A stretch of DNA of 64,000 bases from Alicyclobacillaceae bacterium (lineage in GTDB: Bacteria; Bacillota; Bacilli; Kyrpidiales; Kyrpidiaceae). This document shows positions 16,748-25,872 of the stretch, one piece after another. Location of the stretch: the NCBI GenBank assembly GCA_029961045.1, contig JASBVN010000014.1, positions 1 to 64,000 of the forward strand, read 5' to 3'. The notes beneath the pieces are model-generated. The model worked only from the letters and a program-made list of their open reading frames with translations. It was not told where the DNA came from and did no database searches. The stretch's first letter is position 1; each line of letters starts with the position of its first letter. The position numbers and the translations under genes are program-made.

Positions 16748-17494
16748 ATGAAGCGAAAAGTCTATGTCTGGACGATGAAGGAACAGATCGATCCGCACCG
16801 TTTGTCCGGAGCGTCGGCCGTTGTCATGGACGTGCTTTTGGCGACGACCACCATGATTACGTTGATGGAGCGGGGAGCCAGTGCCGTTTTTCCCGTTTCC
16901 AGTTTGGAAGAAGCCCGGTCGTTGAAGCGGAAGTGGTCTTCCCCGCAGGTGATAACGGGCGGGGAGGAGGAAGGAAGGCCCGTCCCCGAGTTCGATTTCG
17001 GACCTTGCCCCGACGAATACAGTCCGGAACAGGTGCGAGGTAAACACGTCATTTTTCTCACCACCAATGGAACCCGGGCGGTCCGGCGGGCGGAGGCCGC
17101 GGAGGACCTGCTGCTCGCCAGTTTGCGAAACGTTCCTGCAGTGGCGGATTATCTCGAACGGAGGGGGAGAGAGGCGGTCTACTTGATCTGTGCCGGATCC
17201 AAGGGCCGCATGTCGTTGGAAGACTTTCTGTGCGCCGGCCTGATTGCTTCCCGGCTCGATCCACAAGGATGGGTTTTGGACGACGCGGCAGCGGTGGCGA
17301 AGGAATTCGCCGCGGCCCAGGAAGGCCGGGTTTTGGATTGCCTGGTTCAAGGCCGGGTGGGAAAGTGGTTCTGCGAGAACGGCAGGAGGGACCTGTTGGA
17401 TTTCGTCGCCGCCGTCGGGGCGAGCGAAGCGGTGGTTCGGGTGGAAAGCGGCCGGTTGAGAATGTGCATCACGTCAAGTGAGGGGTTGTCATGA
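16748..17494 (+). CDS. comB: 2-phosphosulfolactate phosphatase family protein
   Basis: ComB hydrolyses 2-phospho-3-sulfolactate to 3-sulfolactate. In methanogens this serves coenzyme M synthesis; in Bacillus the YitC homologue makes the sulfolactate stored in spores. The protein has 248 residues. Characteristic stretches include VVMDVLLATTTM near the start, the FDFGPCPDEYSPEQV segment and FLTTNGTRAVRRAE. The ATG at 16748 follows GAAGGGATGA. It overlaps the next gene by 4 bases. A sulfonate enzyme in a spore former fits spore metabolism and may relate to the sulfoquinovose-type gene at 32-33 kb (inference). Confidence 0.85.
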   Translation: MKRKVYVWTMKEQIDPHRLSGASAVVMDVLLATTTMITLMERGASAVFPVSSLEEARSLKRKWSSPQVITGGEEEGRPVPEFDFGPCPDEYSPEQVRGKHVIFLTTNGTRAVRRAEAAEDLLLASLRNVPAVADYLERRGREAVYLICAGSKGRMSLEDFLCAGLIASRLDPQGWVLDDAAAVAKEFAAAQEGRVLDCLVQGRVGKWFCENGRRDLLDFVAAVGASEAVVRVESGRLRMCITSSEGLS

Positions 17495-18579
17495 CACAAG
17501 ACAAGAACATTCAAACGTCGGGCCGCGGGACGATTCCCGTGCGTCCCGGCGAAGAGTTGGATGCGGAGGCGGTGGGGCGATTTCTTAGCCGGCACATACC
17601 AAATCTGGAGAACGGACCGATCGAAGTGGAACAGTTTCCTTCCGGAGCTTCGAATTTGACGTATTGGATCCGGAGTGGAAGTTGGGAGGCCGTGTTGCGC
17701 CGGCCGCCGTTCGGTCCGTTGCCTCCTAAGGCCCACGATATGAAACGGGAGTCGGCGTTTTTGAGCCGCCTTCACCCGGTCTTTCCCTTGGCGCCGAAAC
17801 CGTATGTGTTCTGTGAGGACGAATCGGTGATCGGAAGCCCCTTTTACGTCATGGAACACCGGAAGGGAGTGGTGTTGGACGCCGAGTTTCCGGCCGGTGT
17901 GACCCCGACGCCCGAATTGTGCCGGCAAATTTCCCATACCGTGGTCGATACATTGGTGGAACTGCATACCATTGACTACCGGGCGGCCGGACTGGCCGAA
18001 TTCGGGCGTCCCGAAGGATTTTTGGAGCGACAGGTACGGGGATGGATCGATCGGTACCACCGGGCCAAAACGGACGACTTTCCGGAGGTCGCTCGGCTGA
18101 CCCGTTGGTTGACGGATCATCTTCCCCCGTCCCCGTCTCCGACGGTCATCCACAACGATTTTAAATTGAACAACCTGTTGTTGGACCCGGCGGATCTCAC
18201 CCGGGTGGTGGGGGTCGTGGACTGGGAAATGGCGACCATCGGGGATCCGCTGTTCGATTTGGGGGTGTCTTTGGGGTATTGGGTTCAAAAGGACGATCCG
18301 GAGCCGTTAAAGAAAGTCATCCCCACGGTGACCCAAATGGACGGATTTATCACCCGGGACGAGTTTATCCAGCGTTATGCGGCAAAAAGCGGCCGCGACG
18401 TGTCTTCCGTTCACTTCTATCTGGTGTTTGCGTACTTTAAACTGGCGGTCATTCTCCAGCAGATCTATGTGCGCTGGAAGCGGGGGCAGACTCAAGATCC
18501 CCGGTTTGCCGGGTTCGGCGACCGGGTGCGGAACATCCTCCGGCACGCTGTCGAATGTATTCCCTACAGGATGCGATAA
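17491..18579 (+). CDS. Aminoglycoside phosphotransferase-like kinase (ACAD10-type phosphotransferase family)
   Basis: This is an APH-fold small-molecule kinase of 362 residues. The nucleotide-binding loop region is PSGASNLTY near residue 51, the catalytic loop is HNDFKLNNLL (Brenner-type HxDxxxxN), and the metal-binding aspartate follows in VVDWEMATIGDPLFDLG. This subgroup resembles the kinase part of ACAD10 proteins, which act in hydroxy-acid or fatty-acid degradation. Its own substrate is unknown. It is coupled to comB (ATGA overlap) and its end overlaps the convergent small membrane gene by 16 bases. Confidence 0.83.
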   Translation: MTQDKNIQTSGRGTIPVRPGEELDAEAVGRFLSRHIPNLENGPIEVEQFPSGASNLTYWIRSGSWEAVLRRPPFGPLPPKAHDMKRESAFLSRLHPVFPLAPKPYVFCEDESVIGSPFYVMEHRKGVVLDAEFPAGVTPTPELCRQISHTVVDTLVELHTIDYRAAGLAEFGRPEGFLERQVRGWIDRYHRAKTDDFPEVARLTRWLTDHLPPSPSPTVIHNDFKLNNLLLDPADLTRVVGVVDWEMATIGDPLFDLGVSLGYWVQKDDPEPLKKVIPTVTQMDGFITRDEFIQRYAAKSGRDVSSVHFYLVFAYFKLAVILQQIYVRWKRGQTQDPRFAGFGDRVRNILRHAVECIPYRMR

Positions 18580-18788
18580 AACCAATCTGTGATCGGCCGG
18601 AAGAGGGCTTCGAGGGGGGCCAAGGGTTCAAAACGCAGGTGGAGGCGCCAGTGCACGAGGGCCGCCATGGCGAGGGCCGCGACCGAGAGGGCGCCATGGA
18701 CCGCCAGTTCTCGTTTTTCTCCGGCCCGCCACATGGCGGGCCATTCCAACATCGTCCCCGCGATGAACAAAAGGGCTACCCACAGCAT
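18564..18788 (-). CDS. Small two-helix membrane protein, unknown
   Basis: This 74-residue protein is mostly hydrophobic: a first helix MLWVALLFIAGTMLEW, a short charged turn RAGEKRE, and a second helix VHGALSVAALAMAALVHW, ending with a soluble FRPITDWF tail. I do not recognise the family. A GGGGGAGGTGG ribosome site four bases upstream of the ATG supports it. It lies directly downstream of the orphan sensor kinase and may be cotranscribed with it. Confidence 0.6.
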   Translation of the reverse strand: MLWVALLFIAGTMLEWPAMWRAGEKRELAVHGALSVAALAMAALVHWRLHLRFEPLAPLEALFRPITDWFYRIL

Positions 18789-18892
18789 GCCGCCACCTCC
18801 CCCCGCGGGCCAGTTTCGCTTAGAGGTTTCCCGGCGCAAGTCGCCGTATTCCTTACGGGCTGCACGGAGGGTGTGCTGCTCGAAAGGACGCG

Positions 18893-19723
18893 TCACACTC
18901 CGGCTTTTTGGAGGGAAACACACAATCCCGAGGAGGAAGGTTCAACCAGCAGTGTTGCGCCGATGGAAGAGGCCCGCTGTTCCATCAGCCGCAGCCCGTA
19001 ATGCGAGTCGCCGGAAGGGGGCCGGGCATGCTGCGGCGAACCGTTTCCGTCGTCGCGAATGGTGAGATTCCAGCGTCCCCCGCTGTTCGACCACAGGAAG
19101 ACGACTCGGGCGGCCCCGGCGTGTTTGACCGCGTTCACCACCGCCTCCCGCGAGATCGCCGCTACTTCCCGCCATTCCCTGGCTGTCAAGTCAGGGTCCT
19201 CTCCCTCGATTTGGACGTTTACCCCCAAACCGGCCCCGAATGCGACGAGGTGTTCCCGCCAGCTTTCGCCGCTTTCCACAGGAGATCCGGTGGGTTGGAT
19301 TTCGAGGATCGTCCGGCGGAGTTCACCGTCCACTTCTCTCAGCGCTTCCCGGATGTCGTCGAGGGATTCCGTTGCCGGATGGTCTTGAGGCAACAATTTT
19401 TTAGTATTTTCTAGTTTGACACCGATAAAAAACAGGGTTTGGCCAATGTCGTCGTGGAGTTTTTCCGCCATCCGCCGGTGCTCGGCGTGGAGCAATTCTC
19501 GTTCCCGCGCTTTGGCCACCTCGCGCTGGAGAGCGTCCAGCCGGCGGAACAGTTGTTTCGATACCGCGGCGGTCACCAGCGCGGCCAGCAGGGCGGTGAT
19601 CCAGTGCGACGTTTCCATGGGCAAGAGGCTGAGGAACCAACGGGTGTGCCGGATGAGCTCGAACAGGGCTACCACCAATCCCGGAACGATCCAAAGGGCG
19701 GCTCGCACGGTTTTCTCGCTCAT
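18893..19723 (-). CDS. Membrane sensor histidine kinase, NarL/DegS-type
   Basis: This two-component kinase of the HisKA_3 type has 276 residues. Two membrane helices near residues 8-60 (ALWIVPGLVVALFEL and ITALLAALVTAAV) are joined by a very short loop, so there is no sizeable sensor domain outside the cell. A coiled segment follows, then the phosphoacceptor motif AEKLHDDIGQT. The ATPase domain carries REAVVNAVKHAG (N box), RDDGNG (G1) and YGLRLMEQRA. The ATG at 19723 follows AAGGAGAGGTG. No response regulator is adjacent, so its partner is encoded elsewhere. Confidence 0.85.
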   Translation of the reverse strand: MSEKTVRAALWIVPGLVVALFELIRHTRWFLSLLPMETSHWITALLAALVTAAVSKQLFRRLDALQREVAKARERELLHAEHRRMAEKLHDDIGQTLFFIGVKLENTKKLLPQDHPATESLDDIREALREVDGELRRTILEIQPTGSPVESGESWREHLVAFGAGLGVNVQIEGEDPDLTAREWREVAAISREAVVNAVKHAGAARVVFLWSNSGGRWNLTIRDDGNGSPQHARPPSGDSHYGLRLMEQRASSIGATLLVEPSSSGLCVSLQKAGV

Positions 19724-19800
19724 GGAATTTTCACCTCTCCTTTGTATTGTCCTCCATTTCGGGCGGCCCGACAAGTCCCGAAACCGCCCCGACCCGGCGT

Positions 19801-19830
19801 CACAGGGGTGGTGAGGCGGTTCATACAATG
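19801..19830 (+). promoter_or_regulatory. Candidate mother-cell (sigma-K or sigma-E type) promoter
   Basis: CACA at 19801-19804 is followed after 17 bases by CATACAATG, a match to the sigma-K pattern AC-N17-CATAnnnTA in all but the last base. CATACAAT is also the sigma-E -10 box, but no sigma-E -35 is visible. It lies about 30 bases upstream of the first glycan-locus gene. Confidence 0.45.
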
Positions 19831-19857
19831 GAGGGATGAGTCGGGGAGGGAGCACCG

Positions 19858-21141
19858 GTGAACGTGGTGTGGTTTGGGCACGTGCCTTGGGAGGATTTTG
19901 CCGATCTCCGTCGGTTCTGCAACATCCCTGCCCGCGTACTGTATTGGGTCGACGGTCCGGCTCCCCGGTCGCCTCTCGCTCGGGTGTCCCATGGCGAACC
20001 GATCGAGCGGGCCGGTGCCGACGTGCGGAGGATTTCGTGGCGCCGGGCCCTCGAGCTGCCTCCGGATGAAACCGTGGCTTTCATTTCCCATCCTTTGTGG
20101 CCTCTTTTGTTCCGGGGATGGCGTCCGCGACGTCTCGTGGCGGTATGGCCGGAACCCTCAGGCGAGGATCGAGGGTGGTGGTATCGATTCGCGACCCTCG
20201 TTTCGGGGGCCGTGGACGCAGTTTGGGCGGTTTCCGAGCCGATGTATTTGCAGGAATCCTTTCGCCGGGTCGGCGTCTTTTTCGCGGGGGGCGGCTCGGA
20301 GGTGCCGGATCGGGAGGGGCCTGGCGAAGCGGAGGAACTGTTTGTCCGGGTGGCGGACCGGTTGATGCGCGGAATGTCCGTCGAAGATTTAGAAGCCGTC
20401 CAATGGCGATCGCGGGTGCGCGATTATGAAAAGCTCCTCCAATCTTCGGGACCTCATGAAACGGTTCTTTTTTTGACGGCCGCTTATCGTTACCTGCTTC
20501 ACGACCCCAAAGCCGAAGAGGATCTGTTGCGATCCTTTGAGCTGGCCGTTGTCGCCGGCCGGCCCGATTGTCTCCGAACCCACTATCGGTTTCTGTCCGC
20601 CGTGCGGGCTCAGGCGGGAGACATCGAGGGAGCGGTTCAGGTGTACGGCGTTACCGCTTTGGAGGAGGGCGAGCGGCGGGAATACGACCGCCTGCGGGAT
20701 TGGGTCGGCCGGGGGGAGCGGGAATTGGCCGCCGCCCGGATCTATTGCTTGAACGACGACTTCCGGTCCGCCTCCCGGGTGTTGCGGGGACTATCCGGGG
20801 ATGCGGCCCGGAGACTTCGGGCGGAAGCGGCTGTGCGGGCCGGGCGGTGGGCCGATGCTTTGCAGGAATGGGTACCTGCCGACGGGAGGATCCGAGCCCG
20901 AAGGCGGGATGCGGCGGTGGTGCGGGGGACGATCGACCTGCTGCGGGGGAACCGGGCCGGCGCCGTTCACCATTTCTTGAGGGCGGCGGCGGAAGACATT
21001 CAGGCTCTCGGACGGCTGTTGGAACTTCGGGCGGTCGACAAACACCTCGAACGGTTGGCGGGAAAGGGTGAGAGCTTCGATGAGAGCGGTTCGAAAGAGC
21101 CGGGGCAATCGGTTGACGGCGATGATGCAGGTGCGCAATGA
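19858..21141 (+). CDS. Glycosyltransferase-like protein with C-terminal helical repeats
   Basis: This 427-residue protein opens the plus-strand arm of the glycan locus. The first 150 residues look like a truncated GT-B N-terminal domain (VVWFGHVPWEDF, HPLWPLLFRGWRP, VDAVWAVSEPMY). No donor-binding C-terminal domain follows; instead residues 170-410 are alpha-helical with TPR-like pairs rich in Ala, Arg and Leu. It may be a glycosyltransferase partner or scaffold rather than an active enzyme. The GTG at 19858 follows GGGGAGGG. It overlaps the next GT2 gene. Confidence 0.6.
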   Translation: MNVVWFGHVPWEDFADLRRFCNIPARVLYWVDGPAPRSPLARVSHGEPIERAGADVRRISWRRALELPPDETVAFISHPLWPLLFRGWRPRRLVAVWPEPSGEDRGWWYRFATLVSGAVDAVWAVSEPMYLQESFRRVGVFFAGGGSEVPDREGPGEAEELFVRVADRLMRGMSVEDLEAVQWRSRVRDYEKLLQSSGPHETVLFLTAAYRYLLHDPKAEEDLLRSFELAVVAGRPDCLRTHYRFLSAVRAQAGDIEGAVQVYGVTALEEGERREYDRLRDWVGRGERELAAARIYCLNDDFRSASRVLRGLSGDAARRLRAEAAVRAGRWADALQEWVPADGRIRARRRDAAVVRGTIDLLRGNRAGAVHHFLRAAAEDIQALGRLLELRAVDKHLERLAGKGESFDESGSKEPGQSVDGDDAGAQ

Positions 21142-21808
21142 GGCCGACCGGTATTTGTCGACGGTGCTGGAGGATCTGTCCCAATTTGTCGACGATATCG
21201 TGATCGTGGACGACGCCAGTACCGACGGAACTCCGCAATTGTGCCGTTCCTTTTCCAAGGTCGTGAAACTGGTGGTGTTAACCGAGTCTCATTTCGGCCG
21301 GGAGTGGAAGTTGAGGGAGCTGTTGTGGCGGGTGGCGGTCTCTACCGGGCCGGATTGGCTCTTGGCGCTGGATGCCGACGAGATATTCGAAGATCGGGCC
21401 AAAGACCGCATTCGCGCGCTCATCGACCAGGACCGCTACGATTGGGTGGGGTTCCGGATTTTCGATTTTTGGGGGGGATTCACCCATTATCGGGAGGACG
21501 AACACTGGAATCTTCACCGGCGCTTCACGCCGGTGCTGGTCCGATACTTGCCCGGGTTTCATTATGTGTATCCACCGATGGACCTGCACGTCCCGCGCAT
21601 TCCTCTGACATACGCCGCCCTGCCGGGAACCTGTTCCGGCTTGCGGATTAAACATTTCGGATGGGCCGGGACGGCGGAAGAGCGCCGGAGAAAATACGAA
21701 CGGTATCGGGCTCTCGATCCGGAGGGCCGCTGGGGCTGCGACGCCCAATACCGGTCCGTTCTCGATCCGAATCCGAGGCTGGTGGAGTGGAGGGAAGAAG
21801 GGGAATGA
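21080..21808 (+). CDS. Family 2 glycosyltransferase
   Basis: This 242-residue GT2 enzyme uses a nucleotide sugar. The GT-A fold is seen in order: TAMMQVRNEADRYL, the DIVIVDDASTDGT donor-binding motif near residue 43, and the metal-binding LALDADEIF near residue 94. No membrane segment is present. The ATG at 21080 is preceded by GGAAAGGGTGAGAG. The gene overlaps the 3' end of the TPR-like protein and its stop overlaps the next start, so the three plus-strand genes are coupled. Sugar and acceptor are unknown. Confidence 0.85.
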   Translation: MRAVRKSRGNRLTAMMQVRNEADRYLSTVLEDLSQFVDDIVIVDDASTDGTPQLCRSFSKVVKLVVLTESHFGREWKLRELLWRVAVSTGPDWLLALDADEIFEDRAKDRIRALIDQDRYDWVGFRIFDFWGGFTHYREDEHWNLHRRFTPVLVRYLPGFHYVYPPMDLHVPRIPLTYAALPGTCSGLRIKHFGWAGTAEERRRKYERYRALDPEGRWGCDAQYRSVLDPNPRLVEWREEGE

Positions 21809-22926
21809 GGCGGGTAGCTCTGCTGACCCACAGTTTTGCGGATGCCTACAATGGGCGTCCGGATCGGATCTTCGGAGGCGGACTGGAGCGGTACTTGTAC
21901 GATCTGTGCGGGGTGCTTCGGGAAATGGGCGTACATCCGGAGATCCATCAATTGTCTTTTTCCGGGGACTTTCACACGGAGGTGGAGGGCATCGAGGTGT
22001 TCGGCCACCCCTGTACTCCGGAGACGGCCCCCTCCGTCTTCGAGGGGATGGCGGATCAAACCGGTGCTCCGGTAATTTATGCCAGTTTCATTTGGCATCG
22101 GATCCGGTATCGCCCGGGAAGCCTCGGGATCTGCCACGGAATTAGTTGGGACCGCGCCGACCTGCCCGCGGTCGAGAAAGAAGAAGTGATTCGGGCGGTC
22201 CAAGGAGCCCTGGATCAGTTGGAACGGATTGTTTCGGTGGATTCCCATTTTATTACTTTTTGCCGATCGACCTGTGTGTACGAAGATGAGAAAAAAATCG
22301 TGGTGTTGCCTAATGCGGTGGACACGAGGCGGTACCGCCCCGATCCGGCGGCCCGCCGCCCCGGCTTGGTGCGTGTCTTGTATCCCCGGCGGATCAGTTG
22401 GGAACGCGGGATTATTCCCATGATGGTGGCTGCGGACGAAATATTGGACCGGTATCCCCAAACGGTGGTGGAATTTGTCGGGGAAGCGGTGAACGGCAGT
22501 CCCGTCGCCGAGGCCTTTTTTCTTTGGATGGAGCATCACCCTCACCGGCAGAGAATCGAGCACCGCGTGCTCTCGTTCGAACAGATGCCGGAGGCGTACC
22601 GCCGGGCGGACATCGCGGTGATTCCCAGTATTTTTTCTGAAGGCACGTCGTACGCGTGTCTCGAGGCCCTCAGCAGCGGGACGGCAGTGGTGGCCGCCAA
22701 CGTCGGCGGGTTGAACGACCTGATTCTCGACGGGTACAACGGGCTTCTGGTGGCTCCAGATCCGGACGTCCTCGCCGAAGCCGTCGGGCGGTGCATCCGG
22801 GAACCGGGGCTTCGGCGGGAGTTGGGACGGCGGGGGCGGGAGACGGCGCTGGTCTTTGACAAGAAACGGTGGCGCTCCCACTGGCGGGCAATTCTGGAGG
22901 AGTGGACGGCGCTGGGGGCCGGTTAG
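21805..22926 (+). CDS. GT4-type glycosyltransferase
   Basis: This 373-residue GT-B enzyme has a C-terminal Glycosyltransf_1 domain. The N-terminal domain begins ALLTHSFADAYNGRP and contains the GGGLERYLYDL loop; the C-terminal domain has VLPNAVDTRRY, YPRRISWERG and the EX7E-type donor motif in SEGTSYACLEALSSGTAVVA. The ATG overlaps the stop of the preceding GT2. Its 3' end meets the convergent GT2-TPR gene with a 4-base overlap, marking the end of the plus-strand arm. The specificity is not readable. Confidence 0.87.
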   Translation: MRRVALLTHSFADAYNGRPDRIFGGGLERYLYDLCGVLREMGVHPEIHQLSFSGDFHTEVEGIEVFGHPCTPETAPSVFEGMADQTGAPVIYASFIWHRIRYRPGSLGICHGISWDRADLPAVEKEEVIRAVQGALDQLERIVSVDSHFITFCRSTCVYEDEKKIVVLPNAVDTRRYRPDPAARRPGLVRVLYPRRISWERGIIPMMVAADEILDRYPQTVVEFVGEAVNGSPVAEAFFLWMEHHPHRQRIEHRVLSFEQMPEAYRRADIAVIPSIFSEGTSYACLEALSSGTAVVAANVGGLNDLILDGYNGLLVAPDPDVLAEAVGRCIREPGLRRELGRRGRETALVFDKKRWRSHWRAILEEWTALGAG

Positions 22927-24533
22927 AAGGGCGGGTCCACCGCAGCGGCCAACAGGAGGTGGCGATTGCGGAGGGCCCGGGGACCGTCCGGGTCGAGGAG
23001 CGGCGCCAACGCCGGATGGCGGCGCTGGGCAAAGGTGGTTTCCGCCAGCGCCCGGCCTACGGCGGGGGCTACGCGTCTCGGCCGGCGGCGTCCAGCCTCG
23101 GCAAACCACGCCGCCGCATCCGCTTCCCGCCCGGTTTCTAGATTCAGCCATCCCGCCACCAACAATTCGCGGTATCCAGGTTCCTGGACTTGGGATTCGT
23201 ACAGGCGCGCGAGGCGAACCTTTGTTTCCCTCGGGGCTTCCAGAAGTCTGTAGGGCGAGGTGAACGCCGGAGGCATTTCGTCCGCCCCGAGCCGGACCTC
23301 GAGGGCCCCTGCGAAGGCGAGCCGCCAAGCACGCGGCCATTGCCGGCAGGCGTAAGAGAGGAGCCGGGTACGCAAGGCGCCGGAAAGGGATTCCCGGCAC
23401 GCGCGGGCCAAGGCCAGGATTTCCTCCTCCCGGCCCAATAGGAATGCCAGTTCCGGTATGCGCCTCCAGGCCGGTTCGTATGCCGGCTGGATTTCGATCG
23501 CCCGGCGATAGTGGCGAACCGCTTCCTCCCACAACCACAGGTGTTCGCAGCACACTCCGGCGAGGTAGTGGGTGCGGTAGGTCCCGCTCCCGGAAGCGGA
23601 AGTGTACTTCGGCCCGGACGGCCCGATTTCCAAACCCTTCAGCAACAGGGGCAGGGCGAGATCGGGGCGGTCTTCGTCCAAATGCAGCACCGCCTGCAGC
23701 TCCAGCAGGTCGACAAAATCGGGATAGAAGGTCAAAGCCTGCCGGAGGAGGGTTTCGGCGTCTCGCCTCCGCCCGACCTCCCGCATGGAGAAGGCGGCCT
23801 TGACCACCAAGTCCGAGGCATAGCCGGCGAACACCGGTATCCTGGGGAGAGCGCGCTCGAAAGCCGCTAAGGCGTTGCGGTACTCGCACCGCTGAAAGAA
23901 CTCCGTCCCGAGGGCGTACCACAACATCGGGTCCTCGGGATTCTGTTGAAGCGCCTCCCGCAAAATGGCCAGGTTGCGCTGGTTTTTCCCTTTTTTCTCG
24001 ATGACCGCGTCCAGGTATCCCCGGTGGAGAATTCGGAGACCCGAAAATTCCGTTTGTGCTCCGGGGAGTTCGCGAATAGAGGTGACCACTTCTTCGTGAA
24101 TTTTGCCGCGAAACCGGATGCCGGGGTGGTTCCGGAACAGGCGGCACGCGTGGTCGGTCACGTATTCTCCGGTGGTGCCGTCCCCGATGTGATGACGGAT
24201 TTCAACAAAATAACCGTAAACCTTTTTATTTTCTAGTAGTTTACGGAGGTAGTGGGGATCAGGAGGGCACAGCATTTCGTCGGCGTCCAACACCAAAATC
24301 CACGGCATGCGGGCCTGAGCTAGACCGGCGTTCCTGGCTTTGGAAAAATCCCGTTCCCAGGGGACATCCATCACCCGGGCTCCGAAGGAGCGGGCGATTT
24401 CCCGGGAACGGTCCGTCGATCCGGTGTCGACCACCACAATTTCCGAAACCAGATCGGCCGCCGAAGCGAGGCAGCGGCCGAGGTCCTGCTCTTCATCCCG
24501 CACAATCATGCAGAGGGAAATTTCAAGGGACAT
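22923..24533 (-). CDS. GT2 glycosyltransferase with C-terminal TPR domain (paralogue 1)
   Basis: This 536-residue protein combines an N-terminal GT2 domain (residues 1-230) with tetratricopeptide-like repeats (about 230-530). GT2 motifs are SLCMIVRDEEQDL, EIVVVDTGSTDRS and LVLDADEML; the acceptor-side HACRLFRNHPGIRFRGKIHEEV block is shared with the next two genes. The TPR region includes QNPEDPMLWYALGTEFF. GT2-TPR proteins of this kind (SunS-like family) often glycosylate proteins or peptides. The ATG at 24533 follows GGAGGACGG. It overlaps the upstream paralogue by 11 bases. Confidence 0.83.
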   Translation of the reverse strand: MSLEISLCMIVRDEEQDLGRCLASAADLVSEIVVVDTGSTDRSREIARSFGARVMDVPWERDFSKARNAGLAQARMPWILVLDADEMLCPPDPHYLRKLLENKKVYGYFVEIRHHIGDGTTGEYVTDHACRLFRNHPGIRFRGKIHEEVVTSIRELPGAQTEFSGLRILHRGYLDAVIEKKGKNQRNLAILREALQQNPEDPMLWYALGTEFFQRCEYRNALAAFERALPRIPVFAGYASDLVVKAAFSMREVGRRRDAETLLRQALTFYPDFVDLLELQAVLHLDEDRPDLALPLLLKGLEIGPSGPKYTSASGSGTYRTHYLAGVCCEHLWLWEEAVRHYRRAIEIQPAYEPAWRRIPELAFLLGREEEILALARACRESLSGALRTRLLSYACRQWPRAWRLAFAGALEVRLGADEMPPAFTSPYRLLEAPRETKVRLARLYESQVQEPGYRELLVAGWLNLETGREADAAAWFAEAGRRRPRRVAPAVGRALAETTFAQRRHPALAPLLDPDGPRALRNRHLLLAAAVDPPF

Positions 24534-25872
24534 GCTCACCGTCCTCCTTCTGGGGCCGCAGCCGCAACAGAGCTAAACGCGCCGCGGTCGCCGGGTTTCC
24601 GAAGGGGTGCCGGTTCCCCGACCGCTGAAGAGCGGCAAGGTGCCGGTCCGCCGTTTGCAACATGTCGTTCAGCCGGCCGGAGAATCGACCGAACGGGGAA
24701 GGGCGGGGAACGGCGGCGTCCCGGTCTCCGCTGCGGGAAAAGGATTGTTTCGCCCTTTCGCCGTCCAGGAAGCACCGGCGGAGTGTTTCCATGCGAAACC
24801 GGACCTCCGTTGCGTCCGGGCGGTGCGTGAGAGCCGCTTGATACCAGGCCAGAGCGGCGTCGTAGACCCGGAGCCGTTCCGCGACGGCGCCGAGAAGGAG
24901 GCAGGGGCGGTACGTCCCGGTTCCTTCCTCCCGGTGAAAACTGGAGGGAGCGGGTCCGAGCGATACGGCCCGGCGGAGGGACTCGGCAGCCGCCCCCCAC
25001 CGGCCGTCCTCCAAGAGGTATGCACCCCTCCAGAAGTACAGGTCCGTATAGGCGGGGTAATGCTTCAATCCTTCCTCGCAGACGGACGCCGCTTCGGCCG
25101 GGCGATCGAGAGCGTGCAGACATCTGGCTTCGTATTTGAAAATCAGGTGGGCCCAAAAGGCCGTTTCGGGATCGACGCGCATCCTGGCCTGTCGAAAGGC
25201 CTCCAGGGCCGCTTCGATCTTTCCCAGCCGCAGGTATTCGACGCCGAGGTTGTACCAAAGAAACGGTTCTTCCGGGCGTTCTTCCAGTTCCATGTGCAGG
25301 AGGCGCACGTTGCGTCCGATTTTTCCCTTGCTCTGCACGACCTCCGGCCAATAGCCGTCGTGGTGGATCCGGATATCGGTGAGGAGGAAAGGCGCGTCCG
25401 GTCTCCGGCGGCATATGGAGGGGGTGATCTGTTCGTGGATGCGTCCTTCGAACCGGTATTCAGGCCGGTTGCGAAACAACCGGACCACCGGATTGATGAC
25501 CGCCTCCTCCCGGCGGGGACCGGCGTAGTTGTGAACCTGCACGAGAACGGCTTCGCAGCCGGCATCTCGGACCGCTTCCCATACCTTCGGCCGGTCTTCC
25601 GGCTCCAGCTGTTCATCGGCGTCCAAGAACAGGATCCAATCGCCTCGAGCGTGCGCTAAGCCCGCGTTCCGTGCCCGGGCGAAATGGTCGCGCCACGGCT
25701 CGTTCACGATCCGGGCGCCGTATCGCCGGGCGATGTCGGGGGTGCCGTCGGTAGATCCGGTGTCGACTACCACCATCTCGTCTACTGCTCCCTGGACGCT
25801 GTCGAGGCACCGGCCGAGGATTCGGGCTTCATTCTTGACGATCATACACAGGGAGATCGTCGGCCGAGGCAC
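24523..25872 (-). CDS. GT2 glycosyltransferase with C-terminal TPR domain (paralogue 2)
   Basis: This 449-residue paralogue has the same plan. The GT2 domain shows SLCMIVKNEARIL, EMVVVDTGSTDGTP and LFLDADEQLE, followed by VVRLFRNRPEYRFEGRIHEQI. The TPR part starts near residue 215 (EEPFLWYNLGVEYLRLG) and ends in a basic tail with few repeats. GGAAGGAGG precedes the ATG. It overlaps paralogue 3 by 44 bases and paralogue 1 by 11, so the three genes form one minus-strand operon. They probably arose by tandem duplication and act on related acceptors (inference). Confidence 0.83.
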   Translation of the reverse strand: MPRPTISLCMIVKNEARILGRCLDSVQGAVDEMVVVDTGSTDGTPDIARRYGARIVNEPWRDHFARARNAGLAHARGDWILFLDADEQLEPEDRPKVWEAVRDAGCEAVLVQVHNYAGPRREEAVINPVVRLFRNRPEYRFEGRIHEQITPSICRRRPDAPFLLTDIRIHHDGYWPEVVQSKGKIGRNVRLLHMELEERPEEPFLWYNLGVEYLRLGKIEAALEAFRQARMRVDPETAFWAHLIFKYEARCLHALDRPAEAASVCEEGLKHYPAYTDLYFWRGAYLLEDGRWGAAAESLRRAVSLGPAPSSFHREEGTGTYRPCLLLGAVAERLRVYDAALAWYQAALTHRPDATEVRFRMETLRRCFLDGERAKQSFSRSGDRDAAVPRPSPFGRFSGRLNDMLQTADRHLAALQRSGNRHPFGNPATAARLALLRLRPQKEDGEHVP

